Positions 54,171 through 63,681 are shown, counted from the stretch's first letter. The stretch: 64,000 nt of DNA from Brachybacterium avium (GCF_002216795.1 NZ_CP022316.1:3315205-3379204); one strand, 5' to 3'. Notes: generated by a model not told the origin, from the sequence alone. Numbers and translations are program-made.

Positions 54171-56309
54171 TCAGAAGACCTTCAGGGTGATGGTCGAGCC
54201 CTTCTCGAGCTCCGATCCGGCGGCGGCCGACTGCTCGTAGACCAGCCCGAAGGCCGGTTCTCCCTTGTCGTGCACGACCTCGACCGTGAAGCCGGCACCT
54301 TCGAGCGTGGCCTTCGCGTCCGCCTCGGGTGCGCGGAACACGTCCGGCACCGTCACCATCTCCGGGCCGAGGGAGGTGACCAGGTGGACGGTGTCGCCGC
54401 GGAACAGCGTTCCGGAGGCGGGGGACTGGGAGATGACCGCGCCGCGGGGCACGCTGCCGGAATGCGCCTGCGCGCTGGTGACCGAGAAGCCGGCGTCCTC
54501 GAGGGCGGCACGGGCGCTCTCCCCGCTGCGGCCGGTCTGATCGGGGACCGTGAGGGGCTGGCGCCCCTGGGAGAGGACGATGTGCACCTCGCCGCCTGCG
54601 GGGAGCGCATCGGCGGAGGCGGACTGGGAGACGACCTCGCCCTCGGGGACGGTCTCCGAGTGCACCGGATCGTCCTCCACCAGCTCCAGCCCGAGCGCCT
54701 CGACCTCGGTGCGGGCGTCCTCGAGGCCGTGGCCGACCACCTGGGGGACCGGGAAGGTCTGCTCCCCCTTGGAGACGACCACGTGGATGTCGGCACCCTT
54801 CTTGACGGTGCTCCCGGTAGAGGGGGAGGCGGAGATGACGTGCCCGGCGGGCACGGAGTCGTCGAACTGCTCAGCGGTGCTGACGGACAGGCCGGCCGCC
54901 GTGAGTGCGCCCTCGGCGTCGGCCAGCGGGGTCCCGACCACCAGCGGGACGGTCCGATCTGCGCCCGGTCCGGTGTTCAGGTACCAGTCGCCGCCTGCCC
55001 AGGCGCCGAACGCGAGCGCGGCGATCAGGCTCAGCGCGGCGAGGATGGCCATCGGCCGTGAGCGCCGACGGGCCCCGTGGGGCAGATGGCGCCCGCGGGG
55101 CGTGCGCGGCGCGCGCAGCACCACGACCCGCCGAGCATCGTCGTCCTCAGCGTCCTCAGCGTCCTCAGCGTCCTCAGCGTCGCCAGTGTCCTCAGCGTCG
55201 CCGATCCCCGGCGCGGCGGCCGGCTGTGCGGAATCGTCCTCGGCCCGCGCTCGGTCGAGGGAGGTGGGGGAGGTGGAGGAGTCACCGTCGTCGCCCGCTT
55301 CCGGGTCGTCATCCCCGTTCGGGGCGAGCAGATCGGCGGGGAAGGTGCGCGGACCGTGATCGAGCGCGGAGGCGACCTCCTCGAGGGAGGTGGTCATCTG
55401 CGGGACATCGGAGGTGTCGGTCATCTCCCGCACCTGCGGCCGGGACGCGAGCACGCTGGTCGGCAGGGTCGCAGCGAGCTCCCGCACCGCACGCAGCAGG
55501 TCCGCTGCGGTGGCGGGGCGCTGCTCGACCTGCCGTGCGGCGGCCCAGGTGACCAGCGAGTCGAGCTCGCGGGGGATGCCGGTGACGAGGGACGAGGGTG
55601 CGGGGATGTCCTCGTGGACGTGCTGGAACGCGATATGGACCGGCTGCTCGCCCAGGAAGGGCTGACGGCCCGTGAGCATCTCGAACAGCACGATCCCGAG
55701 GGAGTACAGATCGCTGCGCTCGTCGGCGTGCCCGCGGGTGACCACCTCCGGGCTGATGTAGGCGACCGTCCCCAGCAGTGCCGCGCTGGCCGAGGAGTTG
55801 TTCGAACCGGTGGCGCGGGCCAGCCCGAAGTCGGCGACCTTCACCAGATCGTCGTGGTCGATGAGGATGTTCTCGGGCTTGATATCGCGATGGACGATGC
55901 CGGCCTCGTGCGCGGCCACCAGCGCCTGCAGCACCTGGATCGTGATCTCGAGGCTCTCGCGGAGGGCGAGCCGCTCCTGGGCGACGAGGCGGGCCCGGAG
56001 GGTCTCGCCCTCGACCAGCTCCATCGCGAGATAGATGCGATCCTCGTCCTCGCCCTGGTCGAACACGCCGACCACGTTGCGGTGGGCCAGGCGAGCGGCC
56101 GCTCGCGCCTCCCGTCCGAACCGTCGGCGGAAGTCCTCGTCCATCGCCAGATGGGGGTGCATGATCTTCAGCGCGACCACGCGGTCGAGCCGTTCATCGT
56201 GACCGCGATGAACGGTCGCCATTCCGCCGCGCGCGATGAGCTCCTCGACCCGGTAACGGTCGTCGAGGAGCTGGCTGATGCCGGGGGAAGTCGACGTCGC
56301 CGAACTCAC
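54171..56309 (-). CDS. Ser/Thr protein kinase with four PASTA domains
   Basis: 712 aa from GTG 56309. Kinase domain (about 15-275): glycine loop IARGGMATVHRGHDE, VALKIMH, catalytic IVHRDIKPENILID, VADFGLARA and GTVAYISPEV. A juxtamembrane region has a DAE repeat tract, then one membrane helix (AILAALSLIAALAFGAW, about 405). Four extracellular PASTA repeats follow (about 437-712), each with a VPxVxG-like start and SPxxG motif, which bind peptidoglycan fragments. A TAGATT hexamer six bases before the GTG suggests a leaderless transcript. Position matches mycobacterial pknL, which lacks PASTA, so this may combine that locus with a PknB-like sensor. Confidence 0.96.
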   Translation of the reverse strand: MSSATSTSPGISQLLDDRYRVEELIARGGMATVHRGHDERLDRVVALKIMHPHLAMDEDFRRRFGREARAAARLAHRNVVGVFDQGEDEDRIYLAMELVEGETLRARLVAQERLALRESLEITIQVLQALVAAHEAGIVHRDIKPENILIDHDDLVKVADFGLARATGSNNSSASAALLGTVAYISPEVVTRGHADERSDLYSLGIVLFEMLTGRQPFLGEQPVHIAFQHVHEDIPAPSSLVTGIPRELDSLVTWAAARQVEQRPATAADLLRAVRELAATLPTSVLASRPQVREMTDTSDVPQMTTSLEEVASALDHGPRTFPADLLAPNGDDDPEAGDDGDSSTSPTSLDRARAEDDSAQPAAAPGIGDAEDTGDAEDAEDAEDAEDDDARRVVVLRAPRTPRGRHLPHGARRRSRPMAILAALSLIAALAFGAWAGGDWYLNTGPGADRTVPLVVGTPLADAEGALTAAGLSVSTAEQFDDSVPAGHVISASPSTGSTVKKGADIHVVVSKGEQTFPVPQVVGHGLEDARTEVEALGLELVEDDPVHSETVPEGEVVSQSASADALPAGGEVHIVLSQGRQPLTVPDQTGRSGESARAALEDAGFSVTSAQAHSGSVPRGAVISQSPASGTLFRGDTVHLVTSLGPEMVTVPDVFRAPEADAKATLEGAGFTVEVVHDKGEPAFGLVYEQSAAAGSELEKGSTITLKVF
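55142..55195 (-). repeat. 9-bp tandem repeats in the kinase gene
   Basis: cgtcctcag runs four times in a row and then in degenerate copies; it encodes the acidic (DAE)n linker between kinase domain and membrane helix. Confidence 0.85.
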
Positions 56310-56315
56310 GTGGCC

Positions 56316-56321
56316 AATCTA
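56316..56321 (-). promoter_or_regulatory. -10 element of the PASTA kinase gene
   Basis: TAGATT on the minus strand, six bases, then GTG; no ribosome site is present, fitting a leaderless transcript. Confidence 0.5.
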
Positions 56322-56442
56322 GGTCGCCGACCGCCCGGGAACCGGCACCGACACACTGAGCGCCGCAGTGCGAATGCGCTCACGTTCGGCTCGGAGGCGG
56401 CCGGAGGTGCGGGCGGGAGCGTCGACGTGGCACCCTGGTGTC

Positions 56443-56796
56443 GTGAACGACCTCGATGAACTCATCCCGGAATGGCTCCCCCTGCCCGATATCGCTGTGC
56501 GGCTGGACGTGGAGGTCTCTCGCGTCAGGCGCCTGATCGAGGAGGGGCACCTGATCGCACTGCGCCGCGGGAGCCCCGTGGTGCGCATGGTCCCCGCCCT
56601 GATGGTCACCGAGGACGGCCTCATCCCGCATCTGGCAGGCACCATCACCATCCTCCGCGACGGGGGGTTCACGGACGAGGAGCTGCTGACGTGGCTGTTC
56701 ACTGATGACGAGTCGCTGCCGGGCCGGCCGATCGATCATCTCCGCCGCGGCCAGCGCGGCGAGGTGCGGCGGCGCGCGCTCGCTCTCGCCCTCTGA
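56443..56796 (+). CDS. Rv2175c-like winged-helix DNA-binding protein
   Basis: 117 aa from GTG 56443. N-terminal helix-turn-helix of MerR/excisionase type (WLPLPDIAVRLDVEVSRVRR LIEEG), then a small C-terminal domain (GGFTDEELLTWLFTDDESLP GRPIDHLRRG). M. tuberculosis Rv2175c has the same layout, sits next to pknL and is phosphorylated by it. Divergent from the PASTA kinase here, so a kinase–substrate pair is likely but inferred. Confidence 0.88.
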   Translation: MNDLDELIPEWLPLPDIAVRLDVEVSRVRRLIEEGHLIALRRGSPVVRMVPALMVTEDGLIPHLAGTITILRDGGFTDEELLTWLFTDDESLPGRPIDHLRRGQRGEVRRRALALAL

Positions 56797-56840
56797 ACCC
56801 GGGATCGGTGATTGAGGTCCGCTGGTGAGCCGGCGCCCGC

Positions 56841-57977
56841 TCAGGCGGTGAGCGCCTCCACCTCGGTGGCCAGCGCGGCGAGCGCAGCGAGGCCGGCGCG
56901 CCCCGTCGGCCCCAGCATCGCGGCGTCGGCGAGCAGCGAACGTCCGTGCTGCGCCCGTTGCCGGACGTCCTGGACCACGGACTCCACGGCGCCGGTGGAG
57001 ACCATGAGCTCATGCACCGCGGCGATCTCCTGGACGGAGCTCCCGGAGCGGCCGACGACCGCCTCGAGCAGGGCGCGGCCCTCCGCCGAGGCCGCCGCCT
57101 CGGTGCGCGCCAGCAGCACGGTGCGCTTGCCCTCGAGGATGTCCCCGCCGATCGGTTTGCCGGTCTCGTGCTGATCGCCGATCACGCTGAGCAGGTCATC
57201 GCGCAGCTGGAAGGCGGTGCCGACCTCGATCGACCACTCCGAGAGCGTCTCCAGCGCCTGCTCCGAGCCGCCCATCAGCGCGGCACCGATCCGCACCGGC
57301 CGCAGCACCGTGTAGGGGACCGTCTTCCAGCGGATCACGGAGAACGCGGCCTGCTCGGCATCGGCGGCGGAGGTGTATCCGCCCGCCTGGTGCAGGATGT
57401 CCAGGAACTGTCCCGCCATCACCTCGGTGCGCAGGGCATCGAACTCGCAGCGGGCAGCGGCGACGGCGCGGGGCTCGCCCTCGACGGTGGCGGCGATCTG
57501 CTCCGCCCAGCTCAGCGCCAGGTCCCCGAGGACGATCGCGACCGCGGTCCCGAAGCCGTCTGCGGAGCCGGTGAGCCCGCCGTCGCGGTGACAACGGCTC
57601 GCCTGGACGTGGAGCGCCGGTCGACCACGGCGCATGGGGGAGTGGTCGATCACGTCGTCGTGCATCAGTGCCGCCGCCTGGACCAGCTCGATCGCGACGC
57701 CGTAGCGGGCCAGGGCACGGAGCTGAGACTCGGTGGGCTCGGTCGGGCCGAGGGCCGCGACACCGCCCCAGAAGCAGAACCGGGGACGCAGCAGCTTGCC
57801 GCCCTCGAGGTAGTCGAGCAGCCCGTCCGCCAGCTCGGCGGTCTCGGGGGAGATCACGGCCAGCTGCCGGCGGCGCTCCGCGAGCTCGTCCCGGGTGATC
57901 TCCGCGAGCCGGGTGGCCAGTCGTTCATCGAGGTCATGCAGACGCGCGTCGACAGGCGAGGTATCAGCGGAGGGCAT
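56841..57977 (-). CDS. Polyprenyl (geranylgeranyl-type) diphosphate synthase
   Basis: 378 aa from ATG 57977 with AAAGGAC upstream; a longer open frame above it is a shadow of the DUF4192 gene. First Asp-rich motif MHDDVIDHSPMRRGRP, second motif FQLRDDLLSVIGD, plus GKLLRPRF for isopentenyl diphosphate binding. Makes C20 or longer prenyl diphosphates for menaquinone, carotenoids or lipid carriers. Product length cannot be read with certainty. Confidence 0.94.
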   Translation of the reverse strand: MPSADTSPVDARLHDLDERLATRLAEITRDELAERRRQLAVISPETAELADGLLDYLEGGKLLRPRFCFWGGVAALGPTEPTESQLRALARYGVAIELVQAAALMHDDVIDHSPMRRGRPALHVQASRCHRDGGLTGSADGFGTAVAIVLGDLALSWAEQIAATVEGEPRAVAAARCEFDALRTEVMAGQFLDILHQAGGYTSAADAEQAAFSVIRWKTVPYTVLRPVRIGAALMGGSEQALETLSEWSIEVGTAFQLRDDLLSVIGDQHETGKPIGGDILEGKRTVLLARTEAAASAEGRALLEAVVGRSGSSVQEIAAVHELMVSTGAVESVVQDVRQRAQHGRSLLADAAMLGPTGRAGLAALAALATEVEALTA

Positions 57978-58128
57978 CGGGAAGCGTCCTTTCTCACGGG
58001 CCCGACGATCCTCCCACGTCCAGCTGGGCGCCGGGACACCGGGGTGATGGTTCCTCCCCAGACCGGGTCCGTCCCCATCAGGGACCCCGCCCACCCGTCG
58101 CGCCCCGGACTCGGACAGGGTCTCCTGC

Positions 58129-59289
58129 ATGACGACCGACACCACACCCGCCGACCACGGCCGACACCTCCTCAGAGCGCAGGATCCCGGCGAGCTGCTC
58201 GCGGAGACCCGTCTCTGCCTGGGAGAACCGCCCACCGACTGCCTGATCCTCGCCGGCAGCTCCGACAGGGACGCAGCTGCGATGATCACCCGCTCTCCAC
58301 TCCATGAGCTGCTGGGCCCGCGCGGGGCCGGCAACCTGGAGCGCCACCTGGGGCTGATGCGCGACCGCGGATCCCGGGCCGTCCAGGCACTGATCGTGCT
58401 CGGGGACGGCCACCAGGAACTGCTCGCCCCGGTCGTCGCAGACATCCTGCGACGGGCGGGCGAGCTCGTGCACACCGCCGCACAGGCGCTCGACGCGGAG
58501 GCCTGCGGCCTGCTGAGCGTCCACGGGGCGGCCTCCTCGACCTGTTGGGTGCTGCAGCGTGAGCCGGGCCGGCCCGGTGGGGCCGGGGTGCGGGTATTGG
58601 AATCTGGACCGTTGCGCGAGTTCGCCGACACCCGGGCCGCGGCGACCGCGGTGCTCGGCGGTCGCCGGATCCCGCGAACCGACCTGCGCGAGGGAGAGCT
58701 TCGGAACATCGGAGGGGACCTGGAGCTGCCGGCGCCCGATATCGCCTCCGCAGCCGATCCCGGCACCCTGTTCGCCAGTGCGCGCACCGCGCTCTCCCCG
58801 CTCCTGGCGGGGCCCGAGGGGCTCTCGGAACAGGATCGGATGACGAAGTGTGAACAGGTGGCCGCACTGCTGTCCGCAGTCGCCGTGGACCGGCTGCACT
58901 GGGAACTGCTGGCGCAGTGCGTCGAGCACGGCAGCTCGCGCGAGATCGACCGGGAAACCCTCCTGCAGCGGCTCGTCTCTGATCGGGAATGGGTGCCCCA
59001 TCCAGATGTCTGTGCAGGTGGCGACTGGTATGTGGGGTTGGAGCAGCTGCGCTTGATCGCCGCCGGGGCGCGGTCCGACGGGGACTCGGTCCAGCGCCGC
59101 ACGGCACGCTCCGCATGGCGGGCGCTGACAGCGCTGCTGGTGCTGCTGGCGTGGTGGAACCACCGTTTCGCCACCGCCGGGAAGTTCGTCGACGAGCTCC
59201 GGGAAGAGGAACCGGACTCGACTCTGGCACCCTTGCTCTCACGGATGACAGATACCCCGATCTTCCCCGCCTGGTGGCCCAGCACCTGA
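58129..59289 (+). CDS. DUF4192 family protein
   Basis: 386 aa from ATG 58129. Contains the family landmarks LRAQDPGELLAETRLCLGEPP near the start and a C-terminal helical part with ARSAWRALTALLVLLAWWNH. Found widely in Actinobacteria; function unknown. It lies just before metX, with a 50-base gap, and may be cotranscribed. Confidence 0.82.
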   Translation: MTTDTTPADHGRHLLRAQDPGELLAETRLCLGEPPTDCLILAGSSDRDAAAMITRSPLHELLGPRGAGNLERHLGLMRDRGSRAVQALIVLGDGHQELLAPVVADILRRAGELVHTAAQALDAEACGLLSVHGAASSTCWVLQREPGRPGGAGVRVLESGPLREFADTRAAATAVLGGRRIPRTDLREGELRNIGGDLELPAPDIASAADPGTLFASARTALSPLLAGPEGLSEQDRMTKCEQVAALLSAVAVDRLHWELLAQCVEHGSSREIDRETLLQRLVSDREWVPHPDVCAGGDWYVGLEQLRLIAAGARSDGDSVQRRTARSAWRALTALLVLLAWWNHRFATAGKFVDELREEEPDSTLAPLLSRMTDTPIFPAWWPST

Positions 59290-59339
59290 TCCGAGGACTC
59301 GTTCCGCGAGGCCGGGAGGGCTCTGAAGGAGCAGCACCG

Positions 59340-60539
59340 ATGACCATTCTCGGAGAGCACCGCGACATCGCCGCGGCCGCCTCCGTCCATGACGCAGCGC
59401 CGGGAGCGGACGTGGGGACGGGAACGACCGGGGGCACGGGCGGCGCCTGGCAACGGCGATTCGGCATCGGTGATCGCCGCTTCGCTCGGCTCGGGGCGCT
59501 CGAGCTCGAGAGCGGCGGCGTGCTCCAGGACGTCACCCTCGCCTACGAGAGCTGGGGGAGTCTGGACGAGGACCGTGCGAACGCCGTGCTGGTGCTGCAC
59601 GCCCTGACCGGGGACTCGCATGTGCGCGGACCGGCCGGCAGATCCCACCCCAGTGCTGGATGGTGGGAGGAGATGGTCGGTCCCGGCCGTCCCATCGACA
59701 CCGACCGCTTCTACGTGATCGCCCCGAACGTGCTCGGCGGCTGTCAGGGCAGCACCGGGCCGAGCTCGCCGGCCCCCGACGGCCGTGCCTATGGCTCACG
59801 ATTCCCGCTCCTGACCACCCGGGATCAGGTCGCCGCCGAGCGCCGGCTGCGCGAGCAGCTCGGGATCGGACACTGGGCCCTGGTCATCGGTGGCTCCATG
59901 GGCGGGATGCGGGCCCTGGAGTGGGGAGTCTCCCACCCGGATGAGGTGGATCGGCTCGCAGTGATCGCCGCCTCCGCCCGGGCGACAGCGGACCAGATCG
60001 CCTGGAACAACGCGCAGATCGCCTCCATCCGGCTGGATCCGGAGTTCCAGGACGGTGACTACTACGACGCCGGTGACGGTCCCCGGACCGGACTCGGCAT
60101 CGCCCGCCGGATCGCACACACCACCTACCGCACCGCGGAGGAGCTCGAGGACCGCTTCGGCAACCGACCCCAGGGGCAGGAGAACCCCTTCGATGGCCAT
60201 GGCCGCCACCAGGTGACCAGCTATCTCGATCATCATGCGGAGAAGCTCGCCCGACGCTTCGACGCGAACTCCTATCTCACGCTGGCAGAGACGATGAGCA
60301 CCCACGACGTGGGACGCGGCCGGGGCGGGGTGGCCGCGGCGCTGCAGCGGGTCACCGCACGCGCCCTCGTGATCGCCATCGACTCCGACCGACTGTTCCC
60401 TCCCGCGCTGGTCCAGGAGATGGCGGTCCATATTCCCCGGGCCCGCTGGCAGGTCGCGTCCTCGCCCATCGGCCACGACGCCTTCCTGCTGGCCCATCCG
60501 GGACTTGCGGAGTGGATCAGCGACCTCCTGGGCGTCTAA
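59340..60539 (+). CDS. metX: Homoserine O-acetyltransferase
   Basis: 399 aa from ATG 59340 with GAAGGAG upstream. Alpha/beta hydrolase fold enzyme that acetylates homoserine for methionine synthesis. Nucleophile Ser in VIGGSMGGMRAL, acid in IAIDSDRLFPP and His in SPIGHDAFLL. The N-terminal 45 residues are disordered. No metY neighbour is present in the window. Confidence 0.95.
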   Translation: MTILGEHRDIAAAASVHDAAPGADVGTGTTGGTGGAWQRRFGIGDRRFARLGALELESGGVLQDVTLAYESWGSLDEDRANAVLVLHALTGDSHVRGPAGRSHPSAGWWEEMVGPGRPIDTDRFYVIAPNVLGGCQGSTGPSSPAPDGRAYGSRFPLLTTRDQVAAERRLREQLGIGHWALVIGGSMGGMRALEWGVSHPDEVDRLAVIAASARATADQIAWNNAQIASIRLDPEFQDGDYYDAGDGPRTGLGIARRIAHTTYRTAEELEDRFGNRPQGQENPFDGHGRHQVTSYLDHHAEKLARRFDANSYLTLAETMSTHDVGRGRGGVAAALQRVTARALVIAIDSDRLFPPALVQEMAVHIPRARWQVASSPIGHDAFLLAHPGLAEWISDLLGV

Positions 60540-60618
60540 GCTGAGCAGGCGGGTCACCGTGCGCCGTTGCGGCGGCACGGGGAGACCGGGAACAGCTCGC
60601 ACAGTGAGGAGACGTCGC

Positions 60619-61035
60619 ATGACCATCGTCGTGGGGTACTCCCCGTCGGGCCAGGGGCGGGCCGCGCTGCGGGCGGCCCTGCGCTATGCGGCACGCCACT
60701 CCGAGGGGATGGCCATCGCCTCGCATCAGTACCACGACTCGGAGCGCGGGGTCACCGCCGCCACCGAGGACGAGGTGCGCGCCGAGCTGGAGCAGATCGG
60801 CATCGAGTGCGGAGACGTCACCGTGCACAGCAGCCCGGAGCGGGACATCGGGGAGTTCCTGCTCTCGGTCGTCGACGAGGTCGACGCGAGCCTGGTGGTG
60901 ATCGGGCTGCGGCGCAAGCCGCCCATCGGCAAGCTGAACCTCGGCGCTTCCGCGCGCCGGGTGGTGCTCGGTGCGCCGTGTCCCGTGCTCGCCGTCAAGG
61001 ATGATCCCCTGAGCACGAAGAACCCTCGCTTCTGA
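60619..61035 (+). CDS. Universal stress protein (UspA family)
   Basis: 138 aa from ATG 60619 with GTGAGGAG upstream. Typical Usp fold: VVGYSPSGQGRAALRAAL at the start, and VVIGLRRKPPIGKLNLGASA RRVVLGAPCPVLAVK, a version of the ATP-binding G-2x-G-9x-G-S/T region. Cytoplasmic. It lies about 80 bases after metX and 15 bases before the sigA promoter. Confidence 0.92.
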   Translation: MTIVVGYSPSGQGRAALRAALRYAARHSEGMAIASHQYHDSERGVTAATEDEVRAELEQIGIECGDVTVHSSPERDIGEFLLSVVDEVDASLVVIGLRRKPPIGKLNLGASARRVVLGAPCPVLAVKDDPLSTKNPRF

Positions 61036-61050
61036 GCCCCGCGGCTGCGT

Positions 61051-61081
61051 GGGAATAAACCCGCGCGGCGGGCGTTATACT
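61051..61081 (+). promoter_or_regulatory. sigA promoter: sigma-R/SigH-type element overlapping a housekeeping -10
   Basis: GGGAAT (61051-61056), a 17-base spacer and GTT (61074-61076) match the sigma-R/SigH consensus. TATACT (61076-61081) overlaps it and looks like a housekeeping -10 without a good -35. The leader to sigA is about 150 bases. Confidence 0.6.
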
Positions 61082-61236
61082 CGACAGGCTTGACGGCACC
61101 GTGCGTTCGTGCGCCGTGATACCGGTGAACACCGGATCCGCACTGCGCAGCGCAGACCGCGAGCCGCGCCGAGAAGACCGATCGCCCGAGTGTGGCGGAC
61201 CGCCCGCACCGGGCCGCCGCCGGAAGAAGGAACTCT

Positions 61237-62577
61237 GTGACCTCCTCCAGTACTGCTGAGACCTCGCCCACGGCGAAGAGCTCGACCCGCGCCTCGGCCC
61301 CGAAGGCAGCGAAGAACACCGAGGCCGAGGGCGTCGAGACCGACGCCGTCGACGCCGCCCAGGACGCGACGACCTCTGCCAAGAAGGCCCCGGCCAGAAA
61401 GGCTCCCGCGAAGAAGGCCGCCTCGAAGAAGGCTCCGGCCACGAAGGCGGCGCCTCGCAAGACGGCAGCGAAGAAGGTCGCGGCGAAGGCCGTCGAGCCC
61501 GCCGCCGACGCGGATGTCGAGGACGACGCCGAGGACAGCGAGTCCAAGAAGCGGCAGTCGTCGACCGATGCCAAGGTCGAGGCCTCCGGCGGCTTCGTCT
61601 ACAACGCCGCCGTGGACGACGCCCCGGCGCAGCAGGTCGTCACGGCCGGCGCCACGGCCGACCCGGTCAAGGACTACCTCAAGCAGATCGGCAAGGTCGC
61701 TCTGCTGAACGCCGCGCAGGAGGTCGAGCTCGCCGAGCGCATCGAGGCCGGGCTGTTCGCGGAGCAGAAGCTCAAGGGCGACGAGTCGCTCAAGGACAAG
61801 AACGGCCGCCTGACCAAGCACGGTCGCGAGCTCACGATGATCGTCGACGACGGTCGCGCGGCCAAGGACCACCTGCTCGAGGCCAACCTGCGCCTCGTGG
61901 TGTCCCTGGCCAAGCGGTACACCGGGCGGGGGATGCTGTTCCTGGACCTCATCCAGGAGGGCAACCTGGGCCTGATCCGCGCCGTCGAGAAGTTCGACTA
62001 CGCCAAGGGCTACAAGTTCTCCACCTACGCCACCTGGTGGATCCGCCAGGCCATCACCCGTGCGATGGCGGACCAGGCCCGCACCATCCGCATCCCCGTG
62101 CACATGGTCGAGGTCATCAACAAGCTCGCCCGCGTGCAGCGGCAGATGCTCCAGGACCTCGGTCGCGAGCCGACCCCGGAGGAGCTCGCCAAGGAGCTGG
62201 ACATGACGCCCGAGAAGGTCGTCGAGGTCCAGAAGTACGGCCGCGAGCCGATCTCCCTGCACACCCCGCTCGGCGAGGACGGCGACAGCGAGTTCGGTGA
62301 CCTCATCGAGGACTCCGAGGCCGTGGTCCCGGCCGACGCGGTGAGCTTCACGCTCCTGCAGGAGCAGCTGCACTCGGTGCTGGACACCCTCTCCGAGCGC
62401 GAGGCCGGCGTGGTCTCGATGCGCTTCGGGCTCGAGGACGGCCAGCCCAAGACCCTCGACGAGATCGGCAAGGTCTACGGCGTGACCCGCGAGCGGATCC
62501 GTCAGATCGAGTCCAAGACGATGTCGAAGCTGCGCCATCCCTCGCGCTCACAGGTGCTGCGGGACTACCTGGACTGA
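61237..62577 (+). CDS. sigA: Principal RNA polymerase sigma factor (SigA/HrdB/RpoD)
   Basis: 446 aa from GTG 61237 with GAAGAAGGA upstream (GTG 61192 is possible). N-terminal 110 residues are disordered, with repeated Lys/Ala/Pro blocks ([19 protein letters not shown]). Region 1.2 ([20 protein letters not shown]), region 2 ([24 protein letters not shown] [20 protein letters not shown]), region 3 ([17 protein letters not shown]) and region 4 ([20 protein letters not shown]) are all present. It directs housekeeping transcription. Confidence 0.97.
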   Translation: MTSSSTAETSPTAKSSTRASAPKAAKNTEAEGVETDAVDAAQDATTSAKKAPARKAPAKKAASKKAPATKAAPRKTAAKKVAAKAVEPAADADVEDDAEDSESKKRQSSTDAKVEASGGFVYNAAVDDAPAQQVVTAGATADPVKDYLKQIGKVALLNAAQEVELAERIEAGLFAEQKLKGDESLKDKNGRLTKHGRELTMIVDDGRAAKDHLLEANLRLVVSLAKRYTGRGMLFLDLIQEGNLGLIRAVEKFDYAKGYKFSTYATWWIRQAITRAMADQARTIRIPVHMVEVINKLARVQRQMLQDLGREPTPEELAKELDMTPEKVVEVQKYGREPISLHTPLGEDGDSEFGDLIEDSEAVVPADAVSFTLLQEQLHSVLDTLSEREAGVVSMRFGLEDGQPKTLDEIGKVYGVTRERIRQIESKTMSKLRHPSRSQVLRDYLD

Positions 62578-62597
62578 GCGGATACCCCGGCACGGCG

Positions 62598-62643
62598 ACG
62601 GTCCACGGGCCCGGATCCACGAGGATCCGGGCCCGCGGACCGT
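62598..62643 (+). terminator. Terminator of sigA
   Basis: Perfect or near-perfect stem of about 20 bp (acggtccacgggcccggatc and complement, one mismatch) with a small ACGA-type loop, 21 bases after the sigA stop. Confidence 0.85.
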
Positions 62644-62695
62644 CCGTGCCCGTACACGCGGGGCCGGAGATGGCCCTGCCGGACCCGGGAGAGGG

Positions 62696-63271
62696 ATGAG
62701 GAGCACGAGAACGGACGCCTTCGTGCGGTCGGAGGCGACCACGGGCGCCGAGGCGGAGCTGCGGATCCATCGTGTGGGCGCCGAGGACTGGGCCTCCCAC
62801 CGAGATCTGCGGCTGGACATGCTGGCTGCGGATCCGGACGCGTTCTGGGCCGATCCGGAGGAGGCACGGGCCCGCACCCCACAGCAATGGCGCGAGGAGA
62901 TCGCCGGCGACCGGCTGCACCTGCAGGCGCGACGCGGTCATGAGGTGCTGGGCGGCATCGCCCTGCTGCCGGCCGGATACACCCCCGAGCACACCATCCC
63001 GTCGAACCGTGCGCACCTCGTCTCGCTCTGGGTGCGGCCCGAGGCGCGCGGCCGCGGCGTCTCCCGTCCACTGTTCTCGGCGCTCGCCCGTCTGTCCCTG
63101 GACCTGGGGCGTCCGGACCTGCGGCTGGACGTGGACGAGTCCAACCTCGCCGCGCAGCGCCTGTACGAGCGCCTGGGCTTCGTGCTGACCGGAGCGCGGG
63201 ACCCGCGCCCGGGACGCGGCACGGCATGGATCGAGTACGCGATCCGGGCCGGGCGGCTGCTTCAGGGCTGA
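62696..63271 (+). CDS. GNAT-family N-acetyltransferase
   Basis: 191 aa from ATG 62696 with GGGAGAG just upstream. Acetyl-CoA-binding motif in LVSLWVRPEARGRGVSRPLF (V-x-P-x-x-R-G-x-G) and the C-terminal DESNLAAQRLYERLGFVLTG, the classical GNAT motif B. Substrate unknown. It stands alone between two terminators. Confidence 0.92.
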   Translation: MRSTRTDAFVRSEATTGAEAELRIHRVGAEDWASHRDLRLDMLAADPDAFWADPEEARARTPQQWREEIAGDRLHLQARRGHEVLGGIALLPAGYTPEHTIPSNRAHLVSLWVRPEARGRGVSRPLFSALARLSLDLGRPDLRLDVDESNLAAQRLYERLGFVLTGARDPRPGRGTAWIEYAIRAGRLLQG

Positions 63272-63322
63272 GGCGGGGGCCCTGCCGCGGCTGCTCAGGG
63301 GCAGGGACTCGGCTGGGGACGA

Positions 63323-63356
63323 CGAAGGGCGCCCACCCTCGGGTGAGCGCCCTTCG
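63323..63356. terminator. Terminator after the acetyltransferase gene
   Basis: Stem of about 16 bp (cgaagggcgcccaccc against gggtgagcgcccttcg, one mismatch) with a 2-base turn, between converging genes. Confidence 0.75.
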
Positions 63357-63462
63357 TGCCGGTCAGCGGTAGGGCCGCGGCGGCCTCATGCTCTGCTGGT
63401 GCTCTGCTGGATCGACCGGCAGTGCCCGCCGGCGAGCAGGCCGCTCGTCGGACGGCCGCAGG

Positions 63463-63681
63463 TCAGTCCTCGACCGGCTCGGGCTTGAGATGCAGGCGCT
63501 CGGTCTCGTCGATGACCTCGGAGGCGACGGAGGTGAACGCGTCCTGGTGGGCCCGCGCGTGGTGGGCGCAGAACATCAGTTCGCCACCGGCCTCGAGGAG
63601 GACCTTGACGTAGGCCTGGGCGCCGCAGCGGTCGCAACGGTCATGTGCCGTGAGCCGGGGAGCTTCAAGAGTCAGGTTCAT
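63463..63681 (-). CDS. Small DUF7455-like zinc-ribbon protein
   Basis: 72 aa from ATG 63681. Cysteine/histidine pairs CDRCGAQAYVKV and FCAHHARAH suggest one zinc site. This small family is commonly found next to sigA and the topoisomerase B gene in Actinobacteria; function unknown. The 36 residues in front of the chosen start are not typical of the family. Confidence 0.85.
   Translation of the reverse strand: MNLTLEAPRLTAHDRCDRCGAQAYVKVLLEAGGELMFCAHHARAHQDAFTSVASEVIDETERLHLKPEPVED

Noticed and set aside
59290..59339. SAM or other riboswitch upstream of metX
   Set aside because: Only 50 bases separate it from the DUF4192 gene, with no conserved riboswitch core visible.
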